Below are positions 20,051 to 30,500 of a stretch of DNA of 42,921 bases, piece by piece. Positions within the stretch are counted from its first letter, which is position 1. Each line of letters opens with the position of its first letter. The notes under the pieces were generated by a model. It had not been told where the DNA came from and made no database searches. It saw nothing but the letters and a program-made list of their open reading frames with translations. The DNA lies in contig CACFCB010000009.1 in the NCBI GenBank assembly GCA_902564695.1, positions 1 through 42,921 on the forward strand. Direction: 5' to 3'. Made by a program: the position numbers and the translations under genes. The DNA is from an uncultured Prochlorococcus sp. Its GTDB lineage: Bacteria; Cyanobacteriota; Cyanobacteriia; PCC-6307; Cyanobiaceae.

Positions 20051-22804
20051 TTAAATAACTCTAATGCTATTGGAGTTGTTTTCCTCTAACCCATCTAATA
20101 TTTTTCTTGCATTTTGAAGGACTTCTTGTGGAACTCCTGCAAGTCTAGCTGCTTCTATTCCATAGCTTTTAATCGACCCACCTTTAGCAACTTTATGAAG
20201 AAAAGTCAGTGAGTTTTTTTTATGTTCTACTAATACTTGGAAATTTTCTACATTTTCTATATATTCAGAAATTTGATTTAATTCATGATAGTGAGTCGCA
20301 AAAATTGAACGACTTTTTATAGTTTTTGCCAAAAATTCACTTACCGACCAAGCAATTGATAGGCCATCAAAAGTAGACGTTCCTCGTCCAATTTCATCTA
20401 ATAACACTAATGATTTTTCTGTAGCGTTATTTAAAATAAATGCAGTTTCAATCATTTCTACCATAAAAGTTGATTGACCTGCTGCCAAGTCATCTACTGC
20501 TCCAACGCGTGTGAAGAGTTGATCAGTAATTCCGAAAGTTCCAGATTTAGCTGGGATCCAACTCCCTATTTGAGCCATTATTTGTAAGAGACCAATTTGT
20601 CTTAAGTAACAACTTTTACCACTTGCATTAGGCCCAGAAAGAATTATTAGATCAGTTTTTGATCCAAGATCAATATCATTAGGGATAAAAACTTGATCAA
20701 CAAGAATTTGCTCAACTACAGGATGACGTCCTTCAATGATTGAAATTCTTCTTGAATTAACTTTATCAGTATTATCAATGACTTCAGGTTGTATATAATT
20801 ACTGGTGGCGGCTAACTCTGCTAGCCCAGCTAATACATCTAAGTAGGAAACTGATTTTGCAGCCTGTCTAATTTCTTGTGCTTTATTTCCAACAAGCATC
20901 CTAATTTCACAAAAAATTTCATATTCAAGTTGAGATATTTGAGCTTTTATTTGAAAAATTTTCCCCTCTCTTTCTTTTAATTCTGGAGTTACAAATCTTT
21001 CCTCATTCGTGAGGGTTTGTCTTCTGATCCAATGATCTGGAACATTCAAAGACTTTGCTTTACTTACGGCTAAAAAGTATCCAAAGGATCGATGATATTG
21101 CAGTTTTAAATTATTGATTTTACTTATTTCTCTTTCTTTCAATTCTTGGTTTTTTAGCCATAAATTATGATCATCAAGTTGATTTCTCAGTCCATCAAGT
21201 ATTGGATTGACGCCATCATAAATTAGACCACCTTCTGTAAGGCTTAATGGAGGATTATTAATGATTTCATTATTTATTTTTGATGCAACTTCTATTAAAT
21301 CTTGATCTAAATTTATAATTGATTTGAAGTAATTAAAATTTTTAAATACTGGCTCAATCAGATTTTTCTTAAGAAAAGGTAACCTATTAATTCCTTCTGC
21401 AATTGCAACTAAATCTCTTGCACCTGCTTGTTGAGCTCCTGCACGTCCTGCTAGACGTTCTAGATCCCCCATTGATCTAAGTATCTTTCTGAGATTTCTT
21501 CTTAAAGAGGAGGATTCAACAAGTAATGAAATAATTTTTTGCCGGTAATGAATTTCATAAATATCTGTAAGTGGTTCCTCAAGCCATCTCCTTATACATC
21601 TAGCTCCCATTGCAGTTAAGGTTTTATCAATAGCCCATAATAAAGACCCTTGAAGTTGTCCGCCTCTTTGAGTCGAAATTAACTCTAAGTTTTTACGAGT
21701 CTGATTATCAATAATTAGTCCAGATATATCATATTTTATCTGTGGATAATCTAGAGATATGTGAGTTCTTGAATTGTTTTCAAATTGATTATCAAGATTA
21801 GGATGAGTTTTATTTAAATATGCAATTAATCCACCTATTGTTCTAATTGATAGAGGATGTTCGCGAAGACCTAAGCCATCTATATTATTTAAATGAAAGT
21901 GATTTAATATAGTTGTTTTAGATTCTAATTCAGTAAATGAAGTTTGATTAAATTCAGTTATATTCATTGAACTTGTAAACCACTTAGAATTATGAATGGT
22001 TTTCTTTTCAGAGATGATTTCAGCTGCTTCTAATTTGATTAATTCTTGTCTTAAATTATTAACTTCTTTTCCTTCTTGTACAATTAATTCACCTGTGCTC
22101 ACATCTACTTTTGCTAAAGCCCATTTGATTTGAGTGTCATTTAAATTAGAATCTAATAGTACTGAAGCTAGCCAATTATTTTTCTTAGCACTTAACATTC
22201 CCTCTTCTAAAATTGTTCCTGGTGTAATTAATCTAGTTATTCCTCTTTTGATTAATTTATGTCCCTTTGAAGGAGCAGCTTCAAGTTGATCGCAAATTGC
22301 AATTGAGAAACCTTTTTTTATTAGTTGAGTGCAATATCTATCTGAAGCATGATGAGGAATACCTGCCATAGGGACACGTCCAATTTTTTTGCCGCCTTCT
22401 TTACTTGTAAGTGTTATTTCTAACAGCTCTGAGAGTTTTATGGCATCTTCAAAAAAACATTCGAAGAAATCTCCAAGTCGATAAAGCAAAACTCTATCTG
22501 GATTCTCTATTTTGAGTTCCACATAATGTTTTAAAGCAGGAGTCAAATCATCAAGTTTTGGCAAACTGTGATGTGACCATTTAGGACTTTCAATTCCTGT
22601 ATTGGTGTAACTATCGAAGTCATTTTTCTGATTTTTGTATGCTTTCTTAAGCCGTGGTCTCAGTGCAGCATCATCTTTAAGTTGATTATGTGAAAGGTTT
22701 TCGTTTGATGTTGTTAAAATTTGACTTTTTTCATTATCAGCTTCTGTTCTGTTCTCTGATTCTTCAAACAGACTGCCTTGTAAGGGAGTTTGGCTGGCAG
22801 CCAT
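20051..22804 (-). CDS. mutS: DNA mismatch repair protein MutS
   Basis: MutS recognises mismatches and small loops. The mismatch-reading motif is present as GDFFECF (the Phe-x-Glu of MutS1). The ATPase domain has the Walker A GPNASGKSCYLRQIGLL, the Walker B VLLDEIGRGTSTFDG, and FATHYHEL. Roughly 95 polar residues precede the mismatch domain; this is longer than in E. coli MutS and appears disordered. A TTG at 22816 is in frame; the ATG at 22804 (MAASQTPLQGSLF) is chosen as the more ordinary start. The protein ends within a typical GVPQEVLQNARKILDGLE segment. The gene is convergent with cobH and divergent from psbZ. Confidence 0.96.
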   Translation of the reverse strand: MAASQTPLQGSLFEESENRTEADNEKSQILTTSNENLSHNQLKDDAALRPRLKKAYKNQKNDFDSYTNTGIESPKWSHHSLPKLDDLTPALKHYVELKIENPDRVLLYRLGDFFECFFEDAIKLSELLEITLTSKEGGKKIGRVPMAGIPHHASDRYCTQLIKKGFSIAICDQLEAAPSKGHKLIKRGITRLITPGTILEEGMLSAKKNNWLASVLLDSNLNDTQIKWALAKVDVSTGELIVQEGKEVNNLRQELIKLEAAEIISEKKTIHNSKWFTSSMNITEFNQTSFTELESKTTILNHFHLNNIDGLGLREHPLSIRTIGGLIAYLNKTHPNLDNQFENNSRTHISLDYPQIKYDISGLIIDNQTRKNLELISTQRGGQLQGSLLWAIDKTLTAMGARCIRRWLEEPLTDIYEIHYRQKIISLLVESSSLRRNLRKILRSMGDLERLAGRAGAQQAGARDLVAIAEGINRLPFLKKNLIEPVFKNFNYFKSIINLDQDLIEVASKINNEIINNPPLSLTEGGLIYDGVNPILDGLRNQLDDHNLWLKNQELKEREISKINNLKLQYHRSFGYFLAVSKAKSLNVPDHWIRRQTLTNEERFVTPELKEREGKIFQIKAQISQLEYEIFCEIRMLVGNKAQEIRQAAKSVSYLDVLAGLAELAATSNYIQPEVIDNTDKVNSRRISIIEGRHPVVEQILVDQVFIPNDIDLGSKTDLIILSGPNASGKSCYLRQIGLLQIMAQIGSWIPAKSGTFGITDQLFTRVGAVDDLAAGQSTFMVEMIETAFILNNATEKSLVLLDEIGRGTSTFDGLSIAWSVSEFLAKTIKSRSIFATHYHELNQISEYIENVENFQVLVEHKKNSLTFLHKVAKGGSIKSYGIEAARLAGVPQEVLQNARKILDGLEENNSNSIRVI

Positions 22805-22956
22805 TTGATTTCTCAACGTAAAATATTTATTTTATAAGAAGTTATTTTTTTTGCATGTGAAGCCTCGCTACAAATTTTTAGTAGTAGGAGTAGAAACCTA
22901 TGCTTGCATGGGAGAATTATTAAATACTTAGAATTTGTTCTGCCGCTTCATTTCCT

Positions 22957-23172
22957 ATGCTGGCTATTAATTCCATTGTCGCAAACGCACTTTTATTCTC
23001 TTCTTTGCTTTTGGTAATTGGAGTTCCGGTCTTTTATATGACCCAAACTAATCCAGAGGATAATAGAAATCCAAACATTAAAAAGATCGAAATCCTTGCT
23101 GGTGTTTGGTTCCACTTGGTATTGCTTCAAGCATTAGTTGGTGAATACATCACCCACCAAATGAATGTATAG
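22957..23172 (+). CDS. psbZ: Photosystem II protein PsbZ-like (Ycf9)
   Basis: This small membrane protein of 71 residues has two hydrophobic helices (about 4-30 and 44-66) separated by a polar loop. The first helix ends in LLVIGVPVFYMT, close to the VVGVPV segment typical of PsbZ, and the second begins around LAGVWFHLVLL. PsbZ sits at the photosystem II core-antenna interface in the thylakoid membrane. The position next to ribH supports the call, since this pair is common in cyanobacteria. The loop (TNPEDNRNPNIKKIE) and the tail differ from well-known PsbZ proteins, so the call is good but not certain. Confidence 0.75.
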   Translation: MLAINSIVANALLFSSLLLVIGVPVFYMTQTNPEDNRNPNIKKIEILAGVWFHLVLLQALVGEYITHQMNV

Positions 23173-23278
23173 AAAGATTTACAATCAAAAATTCCTTAAA
23201 ATAGGCTGATTCTTATTTATATGTTTTAAATTTACTCATCAGAGGTTACTGTGAGTAAGTATTAAATGCCTTGAAAAG

Positions 23279-23755
23279 ATGGCTACAATAGAAGGTACCT
23301 TTGAAAGATCATCATCTTTAAAAGTAGCTATTGTTGTAGCTCGATTTAATGATCTAATAACTAATAAGCTTTTAAGCGGTTGTTTAGATTGTTTATCAAG
23401 ACATGGAATTGATATATCTGAGTCAAGCTCTCAACTAGATATTGCTTGGGTTCCTGGCTCTTTTGAACTACCTATAATTTCTCAAGAACTTGCTCGCAAA
23501 CTTAAGTATGACGTAGTCATTACACTCGGTGCAGTTATTCGAGGAGATACACCTCACTTTGATGTAGTAATTGCTGAAGCCAGTAAAGGTATTGCTACTG
23601 TTTCGAGAGAAACAGGGGTACCAATTATCTTTGGAGTTTTAACAACAGATACCATGCAACAAGCATTAGAGAGAGCGGGAATAAAAAATAATCTTGGATG
23701 GAGTTATGCTCTTCAAGCAATAGAGATGGGTTCTCTAATGAAGGCTTTGAGTTAA
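23279..23755 (+). CDS. ribH: 6,7-dimethyl-8-ribityllumazine synthase
   Basis: RibH joins 5-amino-6-ribitylaminouracil and 3,4-dihydroxy-2-butanone 4-phosphate to make lumazine, the penultimate step of riboflavin synthesis. Visible family features are the VARFND segment (20-25), the WVPGSFELP substrate loop (58-66), and [14 protein letters not shown] with the catalytic His93. [20 protein letters not shown] completes the core. The length of 158 residues is standard. An inverted repeat lies just after the stop codon. Confidence 0.97.
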   Translation: MATIEGTFERSSSLKVAIVVARFNDLITNKLLSGCLDCLSRHGIDISESSSQLDIAWVPGSFELPIISQELARKLKYDVVITLGAVIRGDTPHFDVVIAEASKGIATVSRETGVPIIFGVLTTDTMQQALERAGIKNNLGWSYALQAIEMGSLMKALS

Positions 23756-23763
23756 ATAAATTT

Positions 23764-23786
23764 GTCAATTGAGTAAATCAATTGAC
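23764..23786 (+). other. Inverted repeat downstream of ribH
   Basis: GTCAATTG (23764-23771) and its exact reverse complement CAATTGAC (23779-23786) flank a 7-base loop. It lies 8 bases after the ribH stop and before the tRNA-Gly. No run of T follows, so it is not a textbook intrinsic terminator, but it could protect or define the ribH mRNA 3' end. Confidence 0.4.
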
Positions 23787-23835
23787 CAAGGTCCCTTCTG
23801 TGATGCATGCTAAATGTAGTTAAGATTATTTTTTT

Positions 23836-23907
23836 GCGGATGTAGCTCAGTGGTAGAGCATCTCCTTGCCAAGGAGAGGGTCGAGAGTTCGAATCTCTTC
23901 ATCCGCT
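23836..23907 (+). tRNA. tRNA-Gly (anticodon GCC)
   Basis: The sequence folds into a standard cloverleaf. Acceptor strands GCGGATG (23836-23842) and CATCCGC (23900-23906) pair fully, with T as discriminator at 23907. The anticodon loop TTGCCAA is enclosed by CTCCT/GGAGA-type pairing, and the T loop has GTTCGAATC. The anticodon GCC reads glycine codons GGC and GGU. CCA is not encoded. The tRNA marks the boundary between core genes to the left and glycan/surface genes to the right. A 10-base direct repeat TAAATTATTG (23908-23917 and 23920-23929) follows it directly. Confidence 0.95.
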
Positions 23908-24068
23908 TAAATTATTGGGTAAATTATTGATCTCTAAGAGGTTTACATAACAAGTAGCTCTATCAGATAAAAAAAACTATTTTTAATCATTATATTTATT
24001 CAGCTGATGTCATATTTGATAATTTTAAAAATGATGATTTATATAATATTTACCTAGATTAGATGTAT

Positions 24069-24095
24069 TTGTTATTTCTGAGTCGTTGGTATAAT
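24069..24095 (+). promoter_or_regulatory. Predicted sigma-70 promoter for the 24173 glycosyltransferase
   Basis: A perfect TATAAT at 24090-24095 is preceded by TGG, giving an extended -10 (TGnTATAAT). A weak TTGTTA at 24069-24074 could be the -35, with a short 15-base spacer. Transcription from about 24102 would give a leader of about 70 bases before the ATG. Confidence 0.45.
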
Positions 24096-24155
24096 TTTTA
24101 TCTAAAAGTTCTTATTGAGATTAATGAATGATAAATTAATAGTTAACTAAAGAAC

Positions 24156-24163
24156 AAAAGGAG
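24156..24163 (+). promoter_or_regulatory. Strong ribosome binding site AAAAGGAG
   Basis: It lies 9 bases upstream of the ATG at 24173 and is one of the clearest Shine-Dalgarno sequences in the window, which supports this start. Confidence 0.6.
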
Positions 24164-24172
24164 ATTCTTTCG

Positions 24173-25669
24173 ATGCTTCATGAAGAAGAATCTGGGACTA
24201 GAGATCAATCGAAACCTTTATCGAACATGAGGATAGCAATAACATCTGTTGACTTAGAACAATCAGAACATCGTGGTATAGCATATTTATCTAAATCTTT
24301 AATTCGCTCTTTGTCTGATCAAGGCGCACAAGTATATTTATTGACAGGATTTTACGGCAGACGTTTAAGCCCTATAATGAGATTTCTAATGCATGATGTT
24401 GCTGTTAATGAGGTTGACAGTGCTGACATATTAGATCAATTAAGTGACGAAAAAAGTCAGAATAAAAAGAAAAAAAATGAGATTGATCCAGATATAACTA
24501 CTTTAGAGAAATTTTTTGAATTCATAAATAATGTGAGAGGGAGATTTCTTAAAACGATATTTTTATTTAAACCAATATTTAAATATTATTTTAGATGTGC
24601 TAATTTCTCTGGTAAATTAATTGAATTAAAGGATTTAAAAAGGAGCCCTTATTGGGGGAATGAAAGGATAAACTATTTAAAATATGTAAATGGTTTTTTA
24701 TCAATACCTGACATTTTTTTACTTTCAACATTACGTAGTAGAAGAATATTAATAAAGTCGCCTGTTATTGATTTAAGAAAGCATAATATTGATTTTTTAA
24801 TTACAACTTGCCCTTTGAGCATTAGTGTGAAAGGTAGACAAAGAAAATCCTCTAAGTTACTTCAGTTAATTATGGATTATATACCACTATCATTTTATAA
24901 GCATCCTGATCATCCTTATAGTTTTTACAATCGATTACAAGATTCTATGAAGAGTAATTGTTGTTTTATTTCAAAGACATCCCAGAAAAAAATATGTCAA
25001 TTATTAGATAAAAAAGTAGATAAATATAAAAATGATATTATTTATCCAATGCCTTCATTGAGTTTTGAGAATTTGAATTTAGCAAGTAATTTAGATTGTA
25101 TAAGAAAGATTAATTATAAGTTTATTCTATTTAATTCTTCAATTGTCCCTAGAAAGAATTTGCATTTTCTTATTCAGGCATTTCAAAATAGTGAAATTGC
25201 TGCAAAGGGTTTTAAATTATGTGTAGCTGGAAAAATTCATGATGATAAATATGGATTAGGGATTCAAAAGCTTTGTAATAATAATTCAAACATAGAACTT
25301 TTAGGCTATGTTGATGAAATTGAAAAATGTTGGTTATTTTTGAATGCACATGCTTTTGCTTCTCCTTCCTGTGTAGAAGGCTTTGGAATCCCTGTTTTAG
25401 ATGCATATATTTTGGGACTGAATGTTTTAGCTAGTAATATTCCCTCGCACAAAGAAATAGCAAATATATCTGTTCAAGATAGTAATTTAAACTTATTGGA
25501 TCTTAATAATATCAATAGTTGGATTTTTAGTCTTAATGACATCGCAGAAAATGAAGATATAAGTAGTCTCACTAGAATGAAAAGAATCGATAATTTTAAG
25601 AAATCTCTCACAAAATTAACAAAGTCTTTTGATGCGAAACTTTGTGAATTAATAACCCAACAAAATTAA
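24173..25669 (+). CDS. GT4-type glycosyltransferase
   Basis: This 498-residue protein is predicted to be a GT-B-fold glycosyltransferase. Residues 20-65 (MRIAITSVDLEQSEHRGIA, then SKSLIRSLSDQGAQVYLLTGF) form the acceptor-side start. The C-terminal domain has FNSSIVPRKNLHFLIQAF, CVAGKIHDD, LLGYVDE and the donor-binding region ASPSCVEGFGIPVLDAY at about 395-412. In the usual EX7E motif the first Glu is Glu402, but the second position is Asp410. A basic, Lys-rich central segment (about 90-230) is less typical. A strong ribosome binding site AAAAGGAG (24156-24163) lies 9 bases before the ATG. It opens the accessory region after the tRNA and ends 2 bases from the converging GNAT gene. The substrate is unknown; cell-surface glycan synthesis is inferred from the neighbours. 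Confidence 0.8.
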   Translation: MLHEEESGTRDQSKPLSNMRIAITSVDLEQSEHRGIAYLSKSLIRSLSDQGAQVYLLTGFYGRRLSPIMRFLMHDVAVNEVDSADILDQLSDEKSQNKKKKNEIDPDITTLEKFFEFINNVRGRFLKTIFLFKPIFKYYFRCANFSGKLIELKDLKRSPYWGNERINYLKYVNGFLSIPDIFLLSTLRSRRILIKSPVIDLRKHNIDFLITTCPLSISVKGRQRKSSKLLQLIMDYIPLSFYKHPDHPYSFYNRLQDSMKSNCCFISKTSQKKICQLLDKKVDKYKNDIIYPMPSLSFENLNLASNLDCIRKINYKFILFNSSIVPRKNLHFLIQAFQNSEIAAKGFKLCVAGKIHDDKYGLGIQKLCNNNSNIELLGYVDEIEKCWLFLNAHAFASPSCVEGFGIPVLDAYILGLNVLASNIPSHKEIANISVQDSNLNLLDLNNINSWIFSLNDIAENEDISSLTRMKRIDNFKKSLTKLTKSFDAKLCELITQQN

Positions 25670-25671
25670 CA

Positions 25672-26133
25672 TTACTTTTGCTTGATGAGCATTAGGCTTT
25701 GTTTGTTCTCAACTTTAAATCCTAATTGAGCATAGAAATCCTGTCCATTTGTAGTCATTAAATAGACTTTTTCTGTAGATTTGATTTTTTCATCACTTAA
25801 TAGCGCTTCTATTATTAATTTACCTAATCCAAAACCTTGTACATCTTGGGAAACAACTATGTCCCATAAGACAGCTCTATAAACTTGATCTGTAGTTGCT
25901 CTTCCAAACCCAATTAGTTCATAATTATTCCATATTGTGATAATGACATTACTATTGGCAAGCATTTTCTTAAGTTGAGCAGTTCTTCTACCTTTTGCCC
26001 ATAATGCATTTTTATTGAATAATGATTGTAGTTTTTTTAAACCATTAACTGGCTTAAATTCTGCTCCAAGTCCAAATAGGCGTAAACCTGGGGCTCCGGA
26101 AGCATGTTTAATAAGCGATAGGTTTTCAATCAT
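25672..26133 (-). CDS. GNAT family N-acetyltransferase
   Basis: The 153-residue protein has a GNAT fold. The acetyl-CoA pyrophosphate loop is seen as QGFGLG at 99-104, following the strand AVLWDIVVSQDV. The late segment GQDFYAQLGFKV is the usual motif B region with the catalytic-type Tyr. These enzymes transfer an acetyl group from acetyl-CoA to an amine. The substrate is unknown; it could be an amino sugar given the neighbouring glycan genes, or a protein or small molecule unrelated to them. It sits alone on the minus strand, converging with the upstream glycosyltransferase. Confidence 0.83.
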   Translation of the reverse strand: MIENLSLIKHASGAPGLRLFGLGAEFKPVNGLKKLQSLFNKNALWAKGRRTAQLKKMLANSNVIITIWNNYELIGFGRATTDQVYRAVLWDIVVSQDVQGFGLGKLIIEALLSDEKIKSTEKVYLMTTNGQDFYAQLGFKVENKQSLMLIKQK

Positions 26134-26371
26134 ATTATGCTTTGAAAAGGCTTGAAAAAAATTATTAATAGTACATTACTAATTTTTTCTGCATTGATCT
26201 ATTCTCCTAAATATGTTTTGAGTCTTTCAAGACTTTTTTGAAAATTATATTATTTTGCTTGTCTTTCATTATTGGTATATCATGAATTCATCTTGATGAT
26301 TTTTTGTATTATTTTTTAGTATCTCATCTGTTAAGCATTGATTATTAACTCTAATTATTTATTTGTTTTTG

Positions 26372-27559
26372 ATGGAAGCTGAATTTTATTTGGATTTTGA
26401 AAATAATTTCAGAGGTTCTCGTAACCAAATTAGAGATATTCTATCTAATTATGATGGTTTAATTCAGTATGTTCTTGATACAGATGATCATCCTAGATTG
26501 CTTGATATTGGATCAGGAAGGGGTGAATGGTTGCAAAAATGTTCAGATCTTGGGTTTGAATCTATTGGCATTGAAATAAATTCTGATATGGCAGAATTTT
26601 GCGAGAATATTGGATTAAATATTTTGAGAGGAGATGCAATTTCTTTACTTAAGGATATCCCTGATAATAGTTTCTCATTAATTTCAGCATTTCATATAAT
26701 TGAACATATAGATTTTGATTCTATTAATACCTTATGTATTGAATGCAAAAGAATTTTGAAGGATAATGGTCTATTAATTCTTGAAACACCAAGTATTGAT
26801 AATTTATCAATATCAAGTCGTTTTTTTCATATTGATCCTACACATATAAACCCAATAAATCCAGATTTACTGGCTTTTACTTTAGGTAGAATTGGTTATA
26901 ATATGGTACGAATTTTTTATCTTAATGGAGGCCCTTTGCAAGATGAAGATAAATATTCATTGACGAGAATTTTTAATGGTGTAGCTCAGGATTTGTCATT
27001 GATAGCGACTAAGTCTAAAGCTACTACTTTAAAATTGAATAATAATAAATCTTGGGAACAAAGTTTAAAATTTGGATTAACTACAATTGATGCTGCAGTT
27101 GAGTTTGATCATCAATTAAGATTGTCATTAGTTAATAATGAAGAAGAAATTCGTAGTTTAAGATCTAGAATTTATAAATTAGAAATTTTATTAAATACTC
27201 CTATATATAAATGTATGATTATTTTATCTCAGGATATTGAGAAGAAAATTATTAAAATGATTAAAATATATAAGATATTAATGCAATGGCTGAAAAAAAT
27301 TCTTCGTTTTAATTTGATTTTTTTATATAATTTCCTTCAAAAAATTTTATCGAAAAATATGATAATTTTTTATTTAATTTGTAAATCATTTGATAAGATT
27401 ACAAGGTGTTGGGGATATAGATTTAAATATGGTAAATTAATAAAAATGAGTCAAAAACCTAAAGAGGATTTGCAATCTATTTATGCAGATGAACGAAAAT
27501 TAGATTTGCATTATAATAGATTTATTAGACCTAAAAATATTTTCAATAAGTTAAAATGA
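26372..27559 (+). CDS. SAM-dependent methyltransferase, O-antigen-terminator (WbdD)-like
   Basis: The N-terminal segment FENNFRGSRNQIRDILSNYD resembles the opening of chain-terminating methyltransferases of the WbdD type. The class I SAM-binding motif LLDIGSGRGEWL begins at about residue 43. It is followed by GIEINSDM (acidic post-II), GDAISLLKDIPDNSFSLISAFHIIEHI and LILETPSID. Residues 240-275 are likely coiled coil (DHQLRLSLVNNEEEIRSLRSRIYKLEILL, described by position). The last third is very basic and hydrophobic (about 280-345), consistent with membrane association. An in-frame TTG at 26363 exists; ATG at 26372 is preferred, giving 395 residues. Its stop overlaps the next start by 4 bases, so translation is coupled. 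No kinase domain is present, unlike E. coli WbdD. Methylation of a glycan non-reducing end is inferred. Confidence 0.8.
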   Translation: MEAEFYLDFENNFRGSRNQIRDILSNYDGLIQYVLDTDDHPRLLDIGSGRGEWLQKCSDLGFESIGIEINSDMAEFCENIGLNILRGDAISLLKDIPDNSFSLISAFHIIEHIDFDSINTLCIECKRILKDNGLLILETPSIDNLSISSRFFHIDPTHINPINPDLLAFTLGRIGYNMVRIFYLNGGPLQDEDKYSLTRIFNGVAQDLSLIATKSKATTLKLNNNKSWEQSLKFGLTTIDAAVEFDHQLRLSLVNNEEEIRSLRSRIYKLEILLNTPIYKCMIILSQDIEKKIIKMIKIYKILMQWLKKILRFNLIFLYNFLQKILSKNMIIFYLICKSFDKITRCWGYRFKYGKLIKMSQKPKEDLQSIYADERKLDLHYNRFIRPKNIFNKLK

Positions 27560-30500
27560 ATCATAATTATAAATCAAAAATTAGAATCGTTATTGATCTT
27601 CAGGGTTTTCAGCGAGAAGGAAACCGTGTTCGAGGTATAGGAAGATTCTCGTTGGAGTTAGTTAAATCTTTAATTAAACATTATCCAGAGAATGAATATA
27701 TTCTATTTTCTAACTCTTCGTTATATGATTTTAGGAATGATTTTAAAGATGAGTTAAACGATAAAAAATTAAATATATTTTATTTTGAATGGTCACCCGT
27801 AGGAGAGATTAATGAGGATTTAACATACTACTATTCCAAAACTTCTATTGCTTGTCAATTAAGATCATACGCATTATCTTTGCTACATGCCGATATAATT
27901 TTGCTTACCAGTTTCTTTGATGGTTTTAAGGATAATACTATTATTGATATAGATCATAATTATAAATTACCTCTAATCGTTTCTATAATATACGATTTAA
28001 TTCCTTTGATAAATCCAAAGACATATTTAGATAATGATGAAGAATATAAATATTTCTATCATCAGAAGATATTAAATTTACATAAATTAGATGCAATACT
28101 AACCATATCTGAATCTTCAAAAAATGAAATTTTGAAATATACAAAAATAAACTCTAATCAAATTTATAATATATCTGCAGCTTGTAATCAAAACCTTTTC
28201 AATAAAGATATAAGTGAAGATGACTCTTTAAAAAGTATTTTGCAAGACTTGGATAAATTTATACTCTATACAGGTGCTGTTGATCCTAGAAAGAATTTAT
28301 ATCGCTTGATCAAAGCTTATTCTCAATTACCATTACAAATTTTATTAAAACACAAATTAGTACTTACTGGTCCTTATTCTGATACTGAAATTAAACTCAT
28401 ACAAACTTGGATTGCTCAGTGCAATCTAAGCTTGCGAAATATTATTATTTTAGGATTTGTATCAGATCAAGATTTGGCCAATCTATACAAAAATTGCTAT
28501 TTATTTGTATTTCCATCTTTGCATGAAGGTTTTGGTCTTCCTGTTTTGGAAGCTATGAGTTGTGGCGCTCCTGTAATTGCCTCAAAATGTACAAGTATTC
28601 CAGAAATTGTTAATTCTGACTCTGCTTTATTTAATCCCTATGATATTGATGAAATAAATCAGTTAATTCTAAAAATATTAACTGATATAGATTTTTATAA
28701 ATCAGTAAAAAAGAATTCAAAGATTAGAAAAAAATCTTTTTCTTGGGCTATCACAGCAAAAAATACTGTAGAATCTATCATTTCTATTCTAGAATCAAAA
28801 TCTATTAATATTGATGATGACATTACAATATCTTCTTTAAAGGAGATTAATAAAAACAGTTTTAATAAACTAATTACTTATTTAAGGAAGAGCGAACTCG
28901 TAAAATATGCTAAAATATATAATATTTCTTATTTAAGAAGATTAGCCTCTTCAATAGATTTAGTAAATAATCAATCAAGGAAATTTTTATATTCTAAGAA
29001 AAGTTCAATTGATCGATTCAATTGGAGAGTAGAAGGTCCTTTTGATACAACTTATAGTCTTGCTATTCTTAATCGAAACTTTGCATTAGCTCTTTTTCGT
29101 GCAGGGCAAGATGTTTTATTGCATTCTACTGAAGGTCCTGGAGACTTTATACCTAACTCTGATTTTCTTATTAATAATCCGATTATTAATAGTCTTTATC
29201 AAAAGTGTAAGTTTTCTGAAACTAAAAATGTTATAACTACAAGAAATTTATATCCGCCAAGGGTTGACGATCTAAGATCGGGCTTGAAACTATTACACGC
29301 CTATGGATGGGAAGAATCTTTATTTCCTCAAAACTGGGTAAATGACTTTAATAATTATTTAGATGGAATAACAGTGATGTCAAATCAAGTAAAAAAAATA
29401 TTAATAGACAGTGGTGTTAGTTTACCGATAAGAGTATGTGGTTTGGGAGTTGATCATATAAGCCAGATTAAAGCGAGTGAGAATTTTACTTTTACCAAAA
29501 AATCATACGCTTTTTTACATATTTCTTCATGCTTTCCTAGGAAAGGTATTGACTGCCTATTAAAGGCTTACGGTGAATCATTTACTAATGAAGATGATGT
29601 GAGTTTGATTATCAAGACATTCCATAATCCCCATAATAATGTTCAAAAACTTTTAGAAAAATATATAAGTTATTATCCTAGTTATCCACATGTAAATATT
29701 ATTTACCAGGAATTAAATGATTATGATATTAAATCTTTATATCAACAATGTGATGTATTAGTAGCGCCAAGCTTTTGTGAAGGTTTTAATCTAACTCTTG
29801 CAGAAGCAATGAAAATTGGTATTCCTGTTATCACTACTTCTTGGGGTGGGCAAATGGATTTTTGCAATGATCTGAATTCTTGGTTATTAGATTATGATTT
29901 TGAATATTCAAAATCACATTTTAATTTATTTGCTTCGACATGGGCTAAACCCTCAAGTAATCATCTTGCGAAACTCATGAAAGATATATATACTTCTTCA
30001 TCCGAATTAATTCATTCGAAGATCGAATCTGCGAAGAAGTCTATATCTCAATACACTTGGGATAATGTTGCTAATATAAATATTGATTTCATTCCTCATA
30101 TTACTTTCAAAAATATCAATCAAGAACCAAAAATCGGATGGATATCTACATGGAAAATTAGATGTGGACTTGCTACATATTCAGAACATCTATTATCAGA
30201 AATGAAAGGTGAATATATTCTATTCACACCTAATAGAGATCAAAAAAATGATAATAATGAGATAATGTCTTGGAATATGGGTGATGACAGTCTCGAAAAT
30301 CTATTCGAGCAAATTGTTAATAATAATATTACTTCAATTGTCGTGCAATTTAATTATGGTTTTTTCGATTTTACTAGTTTTTCTAATTTTATAAAAAAAA
30401 TTCATGGACAAAAAATAAAAATCATTGTTTTCTTGCATTCTACAATTGACCCTACAATTGATAAAACAAAGCAAATTCGAGACTTATCTAAAGCTTTATC

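Noticed and set aside
26134-26371. A gene or promoter between the GNAT and methyltransferase genes
   Set aside because: Only short AT-rich sequence with several weak -10-like hexamers. No ORF, tRNA or convincing paired promoter boxes were found.
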